The notes: generated by a model not told the origin, from the sequence alone. Shown: positions 7,758 through 16,885, counted from the first letter of the stretch. The stretch is DNA of 64,000 nt from an uncultured bacterium (GCA_905215645.1 CAJMQS010000002.1:1-64000); one strand, 5' to 3'. Numbers and translations are program-made.

Positions 7758-8281
7758 TTCACCGCCTCCTGCCGAGCCAGTATCTGCCGGACAAAGGCCA
7801 GCAGGTCCGTGCCAGTGAACCGGTAGCCTGGGATTCCTGCGGCCAAGGCCGCCTCCACATCGCTTTCCTTATCCCCGATCAGGAAGGAACCCTTCCGTCC
7901 CAATCTGTGTTCCTCCAAGGCTTTCAGGATCATCCCCGGCCGGGGTTTCCGGCAGCTGCAGGCAATGGTCAATTCCGGGATCACTCCTTTGGTAGGATGG
8001 TGGGGACAGAAATAGAAGCCGTCGATCTGGCCGCCGGCTTTCTTGATTTCTTCTGCCATATAGGTATGGAGTTTTTCCATATCTTTTTGGGTATAGTAGC
8101 CCCGGGCGATGCCGCTCTGGTTGGTCACCACATACACCTGGTAGCCCAGACGGGTCAGGTGGGCCACAGCCTCTCTGGCTCCGGCCACCCATTCCACCTG
8201 GTCCGGACGGTAAATATAGCCCTTGTCTATGTCCAGGACCCCGTCCCGGTCCAGGAACACCGCTTTCTTTTCCTGTTTCAT
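7754..8281 (-). CDS. gmhB: D-glycero-beta-D-manno-heptose 1,7-bisphosphate 7-phosphatase
   Basis: HAD phosphatase that removes the 7-phosphate of heptose bisphosphate before nucleotide activation. The 175-residue protein shows the catalytic DRDGV (nucleophile D11, acid/base D13), TNQSG as motif II, and the zinc loop CPHH...CSC characteristic of GmhB. The GDKESD near the end is motif IV. Its 4-bp overlaps with hldD and waaC show tight coupling within the heptose operon. Confidence 0.94.
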   Translation of the reverse strand: MKQEKKAVFLDRDGVLDIDKGYIYRPDQVEWVAGAREAVAHLTRLGYQVYVVTNQSGIARGYYTQKDMEKLHTYMAEEIKKAGGQIDGFYFCPHHPTKGVIPELTIACSCRKPRPGMILKALEEHRLGRKGSFLIGDKESDVEAALAAGIPGYRFTGTDLLAFVRQILARQEAVK

Positions 8282-9246
8282 GCCTTGTAATAGCCGTCCG
8301 AATCCCGGAGCACCTGACAGTATTCCTTCACCGCCTGGCTGAAATCCGTGAAGCCGCCCGTATACCCGGCTGCCAGCAGCTTGGTGGTATCCGCCTGGGT
8401 ATAGCTCTGGTATTTGCCTTTCAGCACTTCTGGGAAGGGCACATAGACCAGTTCCCCGCTGCCAAAGAATTCCAGTACGGCTTTGGCCATATCATTGAAG
8501 GTATGGGCATGGCCGGTCCCCAAGTTGAAGACCCCTTTCCGTTCCGGATGCTGCCAGAAATCGAACAGCACTTTCACCACATCCTTCACATAGATGAAGT
8601 CCCGGGTCTGTTCACCCGGCCCGTAGCCGTCATATTCCCCGAACAGCTTCACCTTGTGTTCCGCCTGCCACTGGAGGAACATCTGGCGCACCATAGAAGC
8701 CATCTTCCCTTTGTGGTTCTCCTGAGGACCGAACACATTGAAATACCGGAACCCGGCGATCTGGCTTTCCGCCTTGTCGAAATACCGGCGGGCATAGTTG
8801 TCGAAGAACAGCTTGGAGAAAGCGTACACATTCAGGGCCTCTTCACAGGCCGGTTCTTCCCGGAAACCGTTCTTCCCGCTGCCATAGGTGGAAGCAGAAG
8901 AGGCGTAGAGGAACTGGATCCGCCGGTCCAGGGCAAAATGCATGAGGGTCTTGGTATATTCGAAATTGTTTTCCATCATGTATTTGCCGTTGTATTCCAT
9001 GGTATCGGAGCAGGCCCCTTCATGGAAGATCACCTCAATGGGTTCATGGTCGAACTTCCCAGCCCGGACCCGCTGGATGAAATCCACCTTGTCCAGGTAA
9101 TCCATGACCTTCAGCCCCTGGATGTTCTTGAACTTCACCATGTTGGTCAGGTTGTCCACCACCAGGATGTCTTCCCGTCCCAAGTCATTCAGTCCCTTGA
9201 CGATATTGCTGCCAATAAAACCGGCACCCCCGGTTACAATGATCAT
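8278..9246 (-). CDS. hldD: ADP-L-glycero-D-manno-heptose 6-epimerase
   Basis: NAD(P)-dependent short-chain epimerase that inverts C6 to make the L-glycero form used by heptosyltransferases. Rossmann motif GGAGFIGSN at the N-terminus, catalytic SSASTYG and YAFSK (Tyr/Lys pair), and DFIYVKDVV toward the C-terminus. 322 residues, close to the E. coli enzyme. Overlaps hldE by 4 bp and gmhB by 4 bp. Confidence 0.95.
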   Translation of the reverse strand: MIIVTGGAGFIGSNIVKGLNDLGREDILVVDNLTNMVKFKNIQGLKVMDYLDKVDFIQRVRAGKFDHEPIEVIFHEGACSDTMEYNGKYMMENNFEYTKTLMHFALDRRIQFLYASSASTYGSGKNGFREEPACEEALNVYAFSKLFFDNYARRYFDKAESQIAGFRYFNVFGPQENHKGKMASMVRQMFLQWQAEHKVKLFGEYDGYGPGEQTRDFIYVKDVVKVLFDFWQHPERKGVFNLGTGHAHTFNDMAKAVLEFFGSGELVYVPFPEVLKGKYQSYTQADTTKLLAAGYTGGFTDFSQAVKEYCQVLRDSDGYYKA

Positions 9247-10721
9247 AATTTACCCTCCTTGACCAGTTCTGCGATTTTCCGGATCACCCCGGTGGTGGAA
9301 TAGCCTTCCTTAAAGGGGAGGATTTCCACCCGGCCGGCGTATTCCCGTCCGGCCACTTCTTCCGGTTTATAGTCTCCGCCTTTCACCAGGATATCCGGCC
9401 GGATCCGGCGGATCAATTCCGTAGGGGTATCTTCGCCAAAAAGCACCACCGCGTCCACACAGGCCAGGGCGGCCAGGATCCGGGCCCGGTCGTTTTCTTG
9501 GTTCAGGGGACGGGTTTCCCCTTTCAGCCGTTTCACAGAAGCATCAGTGTTGACCCCCACGATCAGATGCTGTCCCAGCCGGGAAGCCTGTTCCAGATAG
9601 GTCACATGGCCGGTGTGGAGGATGTCGAAACAGCCATTGGTGAAGACGATCTTCTCTCCGGCAGCCTGCCAAGTCCGGGCCAGGCTGGTCACTTCATCCC
9701 AGCTGAGCGGCCGATAGTCCCGTCCTTCCCGTTCTTCACAGGCCAGGACTTCCTTCAGCAGTTCCTCCCGGTGGACCGGATAGGTCCCCACTTTGGAAAC
9801 CACGATCCCTGCTGCCTTATTGGACAGGTTCAAGGCATCTCCCAGGGACAGACCTCCGGCCACAGCCGCCAGGAGTACCGCCGCCACCGTATCCCCGGCC
9901 CCAGACACATCGAATACATCCCGGGCCGTAGCCGCTTCGGTGATCACTTCGTTCCGGTTGATCAGGGAAACCCCTTTTTCAGAACGGGTCACCACCACGT
10001 TTTTGATGTGGAAATCATCCCGGGCTTTGGCCGCCAGTCCTACCAGGGGTTCCGTTTCGTTGGGGACCACTTTGCCCCCGGCTTCGCACATTTCCTTCAC
10101 ATTGGGAGTGATAAAGTCGCAGCCGGCATACTTCCGCCAATCCGCTCCCTTGGGGTCCACCAGCACGGGCACCTGGGCACTGTGGGCCAAAGCGATCACC
10201 GTCTGGCAGAAATGGTCCGAACAGACCCCTTTGGCATAGTCGCTGAGGACGATACCGTCCAAGCCTTCCTGGAGCCGCTTTTCCAGCCACCCCAGCAGCC
10301 GGCTTTCCTCTTCCGGATCCAGATCCCCGGGCTCTTCGAAATCCAGCCGGAGCATCTGCTGCCGGGCTCCGATGATCCGCATTTTGGTAATGGTGCTCCG
10401 TCCGGGCATGGGCAGCAGGCCGCTGAAATCGATCCCCGCCGCTGCCATTTTTTTCTCCAGGGCTTCCCGGTGCTCATCCAGCCCGGTGACCCCCGCGGCA
10501 TAGACTTTCACGCCCAGTCCCGCCAGGTTGGCCGCCACGTTGCCGGCGCCCCCCAGGACGCTTTCCATCCGGCGCACCCGGTTCACCGGCACCGGGGCTT
10601 CCGGAGAGATCCGTTTCACTTCCCCGTACACGTACCGGTCCAACATCACATCCCCGATTACCGCGATCCGCAGCTTCTGGATGTCTTCTGTCAGGAATTG
10701 GGTACTTTTGGTATTACGCAT
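9243..10721 (-). CDS. hldE: Bifunctional heptose kinase/adenylyltransferase HldE
   Basis: Two-domain enzyme of 492 residues. The N-terminal ribokinase-fold domain phosphorylates heptose 7-phosphate at C1 (GGAGNVAANLA, and the anion-hole motif SGAGDTVAAV). The C-terminal cytidylyltransferase-like domain makes ADP-heptose (FTNGCFDILHTGH, the HTGH ending near residue 372). The frame is open 62 codons further upstream, but that stretch overlaps gmhA and has no homology to the family; the ATG at 10721 gives an 8-bp overlap with gmhA. Confidence 0.95.
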   Translation of the reverse strand: MRNTKSTQFLTEDIQKLRIAVIGDVMLDRYVYGEVKRISPEAPVPVNRVRRMESVLGGAGNVAANLAGLGVKVYAAGVTGLDEHREALEKKMAAAGIDFSGLLPMPGRSTITKMRIIGARQQMLRLDFEEPGDLDPEEESRLLGWLEKRLQEGLDGIVLSDYAKGVCSDHFCQTVIALAHSAQVPVLVDPKGADWRKYAGCDFITPNVKEMCEAGGKVVPNETEPLVGLAAKARDDFHIKNVVVTRSEKGVSLINRNEVITEAATARDVFDVSGAGDTVAAVLLAAVAGGLSLGDALNLSNKAAGIVVSKVGTYPVHREELLKEVLACEEREGRDYRPLSWDEVTSLARTWQAAGEKIVFTNGCFDILHTGHVTYLEQASRLGQHLIVGVNTDASVKRLKGETRPLNQENDRARILAALACVDAVVLFGEDTPTELIRRIRPDILVKGGDYKPEEVAGREYAGRVEILPFKEGYSTTGVIRKIAELVKEGKL

Positions 10722-11304
10722 AGTCTTCCACCAGCTCACAAATGATATGTCCCATGATTTCATGGATTTCCTGGGTCCGGGCCGTATTTTCTGACGGCAC
10801 ATCCAGCAGCACATCGCAGAGACCGGCCATCTTGCCGCCTCCCTTGGCGGTGAAGCCGATGACTCGGATGCCCTTGGTCCGGGCCGTTTCGATGGCCGCC
10901 AACACATTGCCGCTGTTCCCGGAGGTAGAAATCCCTACCAGCACATCCCCTTCCCGGCCCAGGCCTTCTACCTGCCGGGCGAAGATCCGGTCATAACCGT
11001 AGTCGTTGCCGATGGCCGTCAGGATGGACGTATCCGTCGTCAGCGCCAGGGCAGCCATTCCCGGCCGTTCCTTCTGGAACCGGCCGACGATTTCGGCCGC
11101 CCAGTGCTGGGCGTCCGCCGCCGATCCTCCGTTGCCGCAGAACATCACCTTGCCCCCAGAAGCCAGGGTCAGGGAGATCATCCCGGCCGCTTCTTCAATG
11201 GCTTTCAGCAGCCGTTTGCTGCCCATGACCCGGTGGACCAGTTTTTCATGTTCCAGCAGCCGGGCTCCGATGATTTCCTGTGCCTTACCACCGATAGAGG
11301 TCAT
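10714..11304 (-). CDS. gmhA: Sedoheptulose 7-phosphate isomerase GmhA
   Basis: SIS-domain enzyme that starts the heptose pathway by converting sedoheptulose 7-phosphate to D-glycero-D-manno-heptose 7-phosphate. 196 residues, with the SIS signature CGNGGSAADAQHWAAE, STSGNS and the late helix HEIMGHIICELVE that contributes metal ligands. Its start lies 20 bp inside the end of lptD, so it is probably translated by reinitiation from that gene. Confidence 0.95.
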   Translation of the reverse strand: MTSIGGKAQEIIGARLLEHEKLVHRVMGSKRLLKAIEEAAGMISLTLASGGKVMFCGNGGSAADAQHWAAEIVGRFQKERPGMAALALTTDTSILTAIGNDYGYDRIFARQVEGLGREGDVLVGISTSGNSGNVLAAIETARTKGIRVIGFTAKGGGKMAGLCDVLLDVPSENTARTQEIHEIMGHIICELVEDYA

Positions 11305-12898
11305 ATGTCACACTCCATTCATGATCATTGTTGTACTTCTTGTCCCGATATTCCAGCCCCAGGCGGAAGCAGCAGAAATCATGATACCACCGGTAGATGT
11401 ATTCATACACGCTGCTCTTGCCCTGGTCGTACCGCATGACGAAGTTCACCCAGTCATTAGGGCCCAGCCGTTTACCCAGTCCCCACTGGAGTTCCTTGGC
11501 CATGTCCGGATCCGCATAGGAGAATACGGAACTGTGTTCCTTTTCATAGTAATAGCCCAGCCAGGTGTTCCAGCCCCCGTCGAAGTCCTTCCGCAGGGTG
11601 GCGGAATACAGCATGGTCTTTTTCGTATCGTCAGTGATGCTTTCCTTCACCCACTTATGCCCTACCCCCAGGTTCAGATACAGGGGCCGCTTTTCATGGG
11701 TCAGCCGGATGGGATCATGGTTCAGGAATACCCCGTATTCCGTGTGCCAGCTCCGCTTCCAATTGTCCTTCCACAGACCGTGGCTGATATAGGCAGAATA
11801 ATTCACCGGTACCCGGTCATCGAACTTATGGGCTTTGTAGACGAACTTCACATCCCGTTCTTTCCGGATCCAGTTGTTGTCCGAGTCTTCCGTATGACCG
11901 TCCTGGATCTGCACATAGAAGTTCTTTTCATCCTGCCGGTCGGTGAAGAGAGGCCGCCAGCCGATCTTGGAATAATACTTCAGTTCCGCATCCAAAGTGT
12001 TCTTGTCGCTCAGGGGAAAATCCAGATTGTAGCGGATCTTCACTCCGTGGTCCGTATCATAGCCGATATGGGGCAGCAGGCCCTGCTTGCCGCCATTATC
12101 ATCCATCCGGTTGATCCACCGGTCCCGGGAATAGATGTGTTTTCCCTTTACATATACCTTCACATTGTAGGCGATGATCTTATCCTTGGGATAGATCACC
12201 ACCTTGTCCGCTTTCACTTCCACACAGGGAGGATGGAGCACCGCCGGGCATCGGGTGGTGCTGCCCCCGCTGGTCAGTTCCACCCGGTCCGGATAGATTT
12301 CCCCGATATCTGCCTTATACAGATCCTTGCCATTGTGGCCGGAAATATTCTTCACCGTGCCGGTCTTATCCAGGAAATTATAGTGACCCCACTGACCATC
12401 GGTCACACTGGTCCCAGAGCTGGTTTCATCCACGATCCGGCCGCCGGTCAGCAGATACACATCCCCGGTCTTGGAATTGCCCTGGGCCTGGGCGGTGTAG
12501 AGCTTCTGGTTGCCCTGGTACAGGCGCACATTCCCCTTGGCTTCAAAATCCCCCGTCTCCGAATTGTACTGTACCTGATCCCCATAAATGGTGATGGGCA
12601 GGGTGGATTCGCTGGGGACCGTTTCCCCCTTTTTCTGGCGCAATTTCTGCTCTTTTGCCGTCTCCCGTCCAGCCCGGGTGATGGTTTCTGTCTTGGCATC
12701 CGGCTGGTCCTGGAGCCGATGGACCCCTTCCTTGGACCGGGCCAGCGATTCCACTTCATCCAGACTCTGGACGGCCGGCTGAAAGGCGGGGCCATCCTTG
12801 CTGCTCAGTTTTCCCCCATCATAGGTCACCGCTGCACTGGCCATCCCAGGCAGCGATAGGGCCAATGTAATTCCCAAGGCCAATGCCTTCTTGTTCAT
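11285..12898 (-). CDS. lptD: LPS-assembly outer-membrane protein LptD
   Basis: Outer-membrane translocon that inserts LPS into the outer leaflet. 537 residues: signal peptide (1-22, ALALGITLALSLPGMASA), an OstA-like periplasmic jellyroll (about 90-200, YGDQVQYNSETGDFEAKGNV), then a barrel rich in aromatic strands (for example FDGGWNTWLGYYYEKE) ending in YDLYRW. It is shorter than the proteobacterial protein, as is usual in Negativicutes. The ATG at 12898 has GGAGGA upstream; the frame is open 55 codons further. It heads the heptose operon, linking core synthesis and LPS export. Confidence 0.82.
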   Translation of the reverse strand: MNKKALALGITLALSLPGMASAAVTYDGGKLSSKDGPAFQPAVQSLDEVESLARSKEGVHRLQDQPDAKTETITRAGRETAKEQKLRQKKGETVPSESTLPITIYGDQVQYNSETGDFEAKGNVRLYQGNQKLYTAQAQGNSKTGDVYLLTGGRIVDETSSGTSVTDGQWGHYNFLDKTGTVKNISGHNGKDLYKADIGEIYPDRVELTSGGSTTRCPAVLHPPCVEVKADKVVIYPKDKIIAYNVKVYVKGKHIYSRDRWINRMDDNGGKQGLLPHIGYDTDHGVKIRYNLDFPLSDKNTLDAELKYYSKIGWRPLFTDRQDEKNFYVQIQDGHTEDSDNNWIRKERDVKFVYKAHKFDDRVPVNYSAYISHGLWKDNWKRSWHTEYGVFLNHDPIRLTHEKRPLYLNLGVGHKWVKESITDDTKKTMLYSATLRKDFDGGWNTWLGYYYEKEHSSVFSYADPDMAKELQWGLGKRLGPNDWVNFVMRYDQGKSSVYEYIYRWYHDFCCFRLGLEYRDKKYNNDHEWSVTYDLYRW

Positions 12899-12989
12899 AG
12901 GATCTTGTCCTCCAATGGATAATTTCTGCATCATCAAATCATCTGCATGCAGGCAGCTCCCTGCCTGAAAAACAGTTACACTCTTCAAT

Positions 12990-12998
12990 ATTATAACA
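12990..12998 (-). promoter_or_regulatory. Extended -10 promoter of the lptD-heptose operon
   Basis: Minus strand TGTTATAAT (TGn plus TATAAT), about 90 bp before lptD and immediately after the terminator of the upstream gene. I see no convincing -35 element. Confidence 0.5.
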
Positions 12999-13003
12999 CA
13001 AAA

Positions 13004-13043
13004 GGCCCCTCTCTTCCGCAACTTTGTGTGAAAGAGAGAGGCC
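13004..13043 (-). terminator. Terminator after the 449-residue secreted protein gene
   Basis: Arms GGCCTCTCTCTTT and AAGAGAGGGGCC (minus-strand reading, one mismatch) are followed by TTTTGTG. It separates this gene from lptD. Confidence 0.7.
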
Positions 13044-13059
13044 CGGTTTCTCCACCGTC

Positions 13060-14409
13060 TCAAAGGGTAGAGGAATTGTAGGCACTTCCGTCATCTTCAT
13101 CCAGCACAGGCTGGCTGTTGTTCCTACGTACCAGTTTCTTGGCTTCTTCGTCCCGTTTCTGGTCTTCGGCCAGAGCCGCTTCGGTCTCTGCATCCGCTTT
13201 GTCTTCCCCGCTGTCTTTCGCAGCAGGTTCTTGGACAGCGTTCTTGTCATCCGCAGGCTGCTCCAGTTCCGTTTCATCCAGAGCCACTCCCATGGATTTC
13301 TTGGGCTGGACCGTCCCAGCAGTTTCCTTCTGGGTTTCCTGGGCAGGAGCCGTTTCAGCAGCGGCCGGTTCTCCAGCCGGTTCCTTGGTCACCGCAGAGG
13401 CGGGTTGGGCAGCAGAAGGCCCTTCCTGGGCATTGCTCCCATCCAGCTGCTGTCCCACAGCAGAACTGCCGGCCAGGATCACGCCATCCACGCTGGTATC
13501 TTCCGCTACCTGCACATAAGTGTTGGTCCCGGCAGGAATGGTCACAGAAGAGCCCTTCACAAAGGCACCGCCCACAACGCCTACAGGCCCGAAGAGGATC
13601 ATACCCCCGATGGAAGCACCGGCGGCACCGGCAGCTGTCTTGGCCTGCTGTTTGGCCAGGTCACCCACCATCACAGGGACCGCGCCCCCGTTCACCGCCA
13701 CCACATGGGAAAAATCCAGGTCGATCCGGGCATCCCGTCCGAAGATCCGAGGCTGCACGATTTTTTTGATCTGTCCGTAGCCTTTGGCTCCTTTGGGCAG
13801 TACCAGGGCATCCCCCACATACACATTGTCATCCACAATGAAGTCGATGGTATCCCCCTGCTGGTTGGTCTTGCTGTTGATGTCTTCCATGAATTTTACT
13901 TTGATCAGGGAATCCTTGGGCAGCACCACCGTACTGGAAGTCAGGCTGCCGTTGGGGAAGGCCGCCTTGGTAAGGCGGTTCAGGCGGCTGGTGAAGGAAT
14001 CCTTGGCATATTCCGTACCGAAGATCTGGGTTTCCAGATGGCCCAGCCGGCTCTTGGCCGCATCGATGGACATCCGGTCCGAGAACTGCCATTCGATGAC
14101 GTTCATCATGGTGGCCATGGACAGCTGCCCATTGACAGGGGCTCCTTCCAGCCGGTTGTACAGTTTGTCCACTCGGCTCATGACGGAACCAGTGCTTTTC
14201 TGGCCATACATATCCGTTTCCATCTTATCCACCCGGGAGACCAGAGAGCCGGTCTGCACCGCGCCATACAGGAAATTCTCCGCGATTTCCACCTTCCCTG
14301 CCACCGTATTCGTAGAAGCCAGCTCCTCTGCGAAAGCAGGGACCAGGCTAGTGAGGCAGAGCAGAGCCGTCAATAACAAGCTGATGAATTTTTTCTTCAA
14401 TCCAGACAC
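13060..14409 (-). CDS. Secreted protein with repeated GS-x-SRVDK units, function unknown
   Basis: 449 residues with a signal peptide (cleavage near AFAEE, residue 28). The mature N-terminus has two tandem units, TGSLVSRVDKMETDMYG and TGSVMSRVDKLYNRLEG. A middle region includes LPKDSLIKVKF-type strands and a Gly/Ala-rich stretch (AAGAAGASIGGMILFGPVGVVGG) that may insert in or lie on a membrane. The C-terminus (from about residue 320) is a long acidic Ala/Glu/Pro-rich low-complexity tail. I do not recognise the family. It lies directly upstream of lptD but has its own terminator. Confidence 0.75.
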   Translation of the reverse strand: MSGLKKKFISLLLTALLCLTSLVPAFAEELASTNTVAGKVEIAENFLYGAVQTGSLVSRVDKMETDMYGQKSTGSVMSRVDKLYNRLEGAPVNGQLSMATMMNVIEWQFSDRMSIDAAKSRLGHLETQIFGTEYAKDSFTSRLNRLTKAAFPNGSLTSSTVVLPKDSLIKVKFMEDINSKTNQQGDTIDFIVDDNVYVGDALVLPKGAKGYGQIKKIVQPRIFGRDARIDLDFSHVVAVNGGAVPVMVGDLAKQQAKTAAGAAGASIGGMILFGPVGVVGGAFVKGSSVTIPAGTNTYVQVAEDTSVDGVILAGSSAVGQQLDGSNAQEGPSAAQPASAVTKEPAGEPAAAETAPAQETQKETAGTVQPKKSMGVALDETELEQPADDKNAVQEPAAKDSGEDKADAETEAALAEDQKRDEEAKKLVRRNNSQPVLDEDDGSAYNSSTL

Positions 14410-14484
14410 CTCCGTCAGGGTATTTTTCAGGAACTATTGGTTTTATTGTATCATAAATCAGGGTACGGCGAAAGGCCGTTCCTC

Positions 14485-15408
14485 CTAGGCCTCTCCACTC
14501 TTTGCTTTTTTCCAGGGTGCCAGTTTCTCTGCCATTTCAGCCCGCATCCGGTCCATCAGTTCATACCGGCGCCGATGATTGGCCCGTTTGGAAGGCTTCA
14601 GTTCTGACAGATCCCGCCGTTTTTCTTCCAGTGGGATCCGGTAGAACCGGGGATCGGCGCAAGGTTCTCCCCCGCATTCTCCCCAGAAATCCCCGAAATC
14701 GGTCTTCAGCTTCCGGTCCATCCGCACATGGTTCATGGCATAATAGCCTGCATTGGTCACCGCAAAGATGGCCTGGCAGCCCATCAGATCCGCCAGGGTC
14801 CGCAGCCCGTAGAAGATCAGGTTCTTGGTCCGGTAGCCAAAGAATTTCTTGGTCATGGCCTTCACCGCATCGTTCCCTAGACTGGTCCCCTGGAGAGCCC
14901 CCACCCAGAAGCAGGGTTTTCCGCTTTCCGGATCCGGTCCCAGCCAGAACATGATCTGATAAAAATCCAGTTCTCCCCAGTGGAGGACCAGGGAGAGACA
15001 GCCTTCCTTCCGCTGTCCGGGATGGAAAAGGAGATCCAGTGTCAGGGGCTTTTCCTGGAATGCATCGGTCCACAAATTCACCCGGCCGTGGCGGACATAG
15101 ATTTGCCGGAGGAATTCCGGTTCCATCAGCTGCTGCAGGGCAAAAATGTGATAGGTGATCAGCTTCTCCCGTTCTGCCCAATCTGCTCCCTTGAAAAAGA
15201 AAGCCCGGGTCGCCTGTTCCAGGAGACAGGGCATCCCCTGGAGCACTTCCCGGCGCAGGGGATCCCCATGGAAGAATTTCTGCAGTGCATCCATCTGTCC
15301 CCGATGGGTCCGGCAGCGGATCAAATAGACCCAGTAACGCTTCCGTTCCTTCAGATGCTTGATGTTATAACAGGCCAAGCCTGCCTTCTTGATTTCTGCC
15401 CAATCCAT
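14485..15408 (-). CDS. VirK/YbjX family protein (DUF535)
   Basis: 307-residue cytoplasmic protein. The order HWGELDFYQIMFWLG, WVGALQG, a K-x-FFGYRTKNLIFYGLR segment and YAMNHVRMDRKLKTDFGDFWGE matches DUF535 proteins such as YbjX and VirK. These are linked to envelope stress and virulence-protein localisation in enterobacteria, but the biochemistry is unknown. It stands as a single gene; a family A repeat copy lies upstream. Confidence 0.85.
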   Translation of the reverse strand: MDWAEIKKAGLACYNIKHLKERKRYWVYLIRCRTHRGQMDALQKFFHGDPLRREVLQGMPCLLEQATRAFFFKGADWAEREKLITYHIFALQQLMEPEFLRQIYVRHGRVNLWTDAFQEKPLTLDLLFHPGQRKEGCLSLVLHWGELDFYQIMFWLGPDPESGKPCFWVGALQGTSLGNDAVKAMTKKFFGYRTKNLIFYGLRTLADLMGCQAIFAVTNAGYYAMNHVRMDRKLKTDFGDFWGECGGEPCADPRFYRIPLEEKRRDLSELKPSKRANHRRRYELMDRMRAEMAEKLAPWKKAKSGEA

Positions 15409-15436
15409 TGGTGTGGTTCCCTTCCTTGCAATAAGA

Positions 15437-15652
15437 AGGGGTGTTGCACAGCAACACCCCCTTTTGTCATAGGTCAGGCGTCATACGTCATACGCTTTTG
15501 GAAATCAATTTTTCAAATTGATACCAAAATTTTAAATTCTGTTACAGAATCCATTGTTTTTTCTTGCATTCGGAGCCAGTAAAACTGGCTTCCATCGGCG
15601 TATGACGTATGACATATGACGTATGACAGGTTGCTGCCCATGCAACAACCCC
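15437..15652. repeat. Family A intergenic palindromic element, copy 2
   Basis: Bounded on the left by the hairpin GGGGTGTTGC-ACA-GCAACACCCC and on the right by GTTGC/GCAAC arms ending 2 bp before the stop of the minus-strand gene at 15654. Between them lie tandem words GTCATACGTCATAC and their inverted partner GTATGACGTATGACATATG, the central TGGAAATCAATTTTTCAAAT block of copy 1, and a CCAG/CTGG hairpin. The words differ from copy 1 (ATAC instead of AACG), yet the two ends still pair. Confidence 0.75.
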
Positions 15653-15653
15653 T

Positions 15654-16292
15654 TTATTTATTATTCTTAATCACTTTCTTCAGCTCTTTCCGGCAGAACA
15701 GGCCGAATTCGTGATGGGGCCAATCGGACCGAGGATTGATAGCACCGGATTCCATTTCCCGGCTGTAGCTCCAGTGATCCAGTTTGAACTTATGGTTCCG
15801 CATGTTCACCGTGGCGAACCGGCCCCGGTAATCCAGGATAGTCATGGGTTCCCGGCGGAAATTGTCTTCCGTTACATCAAATTTGTCCACAGCCATGACG
15901 ATGACCACATCGGCCCCGCTGGCCTGGGCTACTTTTTCCAGCCCGGCTTGGGTGAAGAGATTGTCCTGTTCCTGGAGAGCCACTTTCCGGACCACATCGG
16001 AATCCACCATATCATATTCGGGATACTGGAAAGCCTTGGCGATTTCATTGCTGAAAACGATGGGCTTCATCCCTTCATTGTCTTCTACCTTTTCCCCGAT
16101 CATCAGGGGCACTACAGCCAGTTTCAGGGATTTCACCTGAGGCGTTGCAGCAGGAGTTTGCTGTTGGGCGGTGGATTCTGCCGGCTTGGACGGCGTAAAC
16201 GTAAAGGTCCCTGCTTCCGCCTGCTGGAAGACAGGCAGCGTCAGTGCTGCACTGAAAGCGACGGCAGACAGCGTTTGCCAGAATTTTTTCAT
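15654..16292 (-). CDS. Secreted protein of unknown function
   Basis: 212 residues with a signal peptide ending at QQAEA (residue 27), a Ser/Thr/Gln/Pro linker, then a folded domain starting KSLKLAVVPLMIG. The VAQASGADVVIVMAVDKFDV segment and the overall plan resemble periplasmic CsgG- or GNA1162-like domains that read NIAVLP...GADYVV, but the match is too weak to name. It is followed at once by a family A element. No partner gene is obvious. Confidence 0.7.
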   Translation of the reverse strand: MKKFWQTLSAVAFSAALTLPVFQQAEAGTFTFTPSKPAESTAQQQTPAATPQVKSLKLAVVPLMIGEKVEDNEGMKPIVFSNEIAKAFQYPEYDMVDSDVVRKVALQEQDNLFTQAGLEKVAQASGADVVIVMAVDKFDVTEDNFRREPMTILDYRGRFATVNMRNHKFKLDHWSYSREMESGAINPRSDWPHHEFGLFCRKELKKVIKNNK

Positions 16293-16360
16293 ATTGCTAC
16301 AAACCTCCTAGTAGTCATTTCTCTTATTTTATCACATCCGGGAAAGCTTTGGCCAGAAAA

Positions 16361-16885
16361 TTAAAGTTCTTCGCAGTAATCAGAAGCTACCCAGCCGATA
16401 TCCCCGTTTTCCCGTTCCACTTTGGTCCAGTGGATGCCGCCTCCATCGGCTGCATCCAGGATGGTCACGATTTCGCCCTTGGTGAAATAATCCAGCACAT
16501 CCCCGTTCTGGCTGGGATCACTGCGCATCCGGACTTCCGTACCGGTGATCTTGCCCTTTCGGTCCTGGAGACGTGTCTCTGAAGGGATCAAGGCCCCCTC
16601 CGGCACCCGGCAGTATTCTCCGGCCACCCAGCCCAGTGTCCCGTCCTTCCGGCTCACTTCATACCATTTCCGTCCCTCGTTCACATTGCTCTTCAGGACT
16701 TCTACCTTTTCTCCATCCTCAAAATAACCCAGGATTTCTGTATCCGTCCCGGCGCCTTTCCGCATCCGCACTTCCGTACCGATAATAGTCCCGGCTGCAG
16801 CAGCATCCGCCTTTCGATCCATGGGGAATGTCAGACCCAGCAGACAGCATAGTGCGGCGATGATCCGTCCCATCTTTTTCATCAC
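16361..16885 (-). CDS. Secreted protein with two bacterial SH3 domains
   Basis: 174 residues: signal peptide (to about residue 28), then two SH3b repeats, each with a GTEVRMR strand, a GDVLDYF or EILGYF turn, and a closing W-x-x-DYC or W-x-x-EYC. Such domains usually bind peptidoglycan or proteins in the periplasm. The two repeats are close relatives of the pair at the end of the next protein upstream (16967-18793), so the two genes probably share an origin. Confidence 0.85.
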   Translation of the reverse strand: MMKKMGRIIAALCCLLGLTFPMDRKADAAAAGTIIGTEVRMRKGAGTDTEILGYFEDGEKVEVLKSNVNEGRKWYEVSRKDGTLGWVAGEYCRVPEGALIPSETRLQDRKGKITGTEVRMRSDPSQNGDVLDYFTKGEIVTILDAADGGGIHWTKVERENGDIGWVASDYCEEL

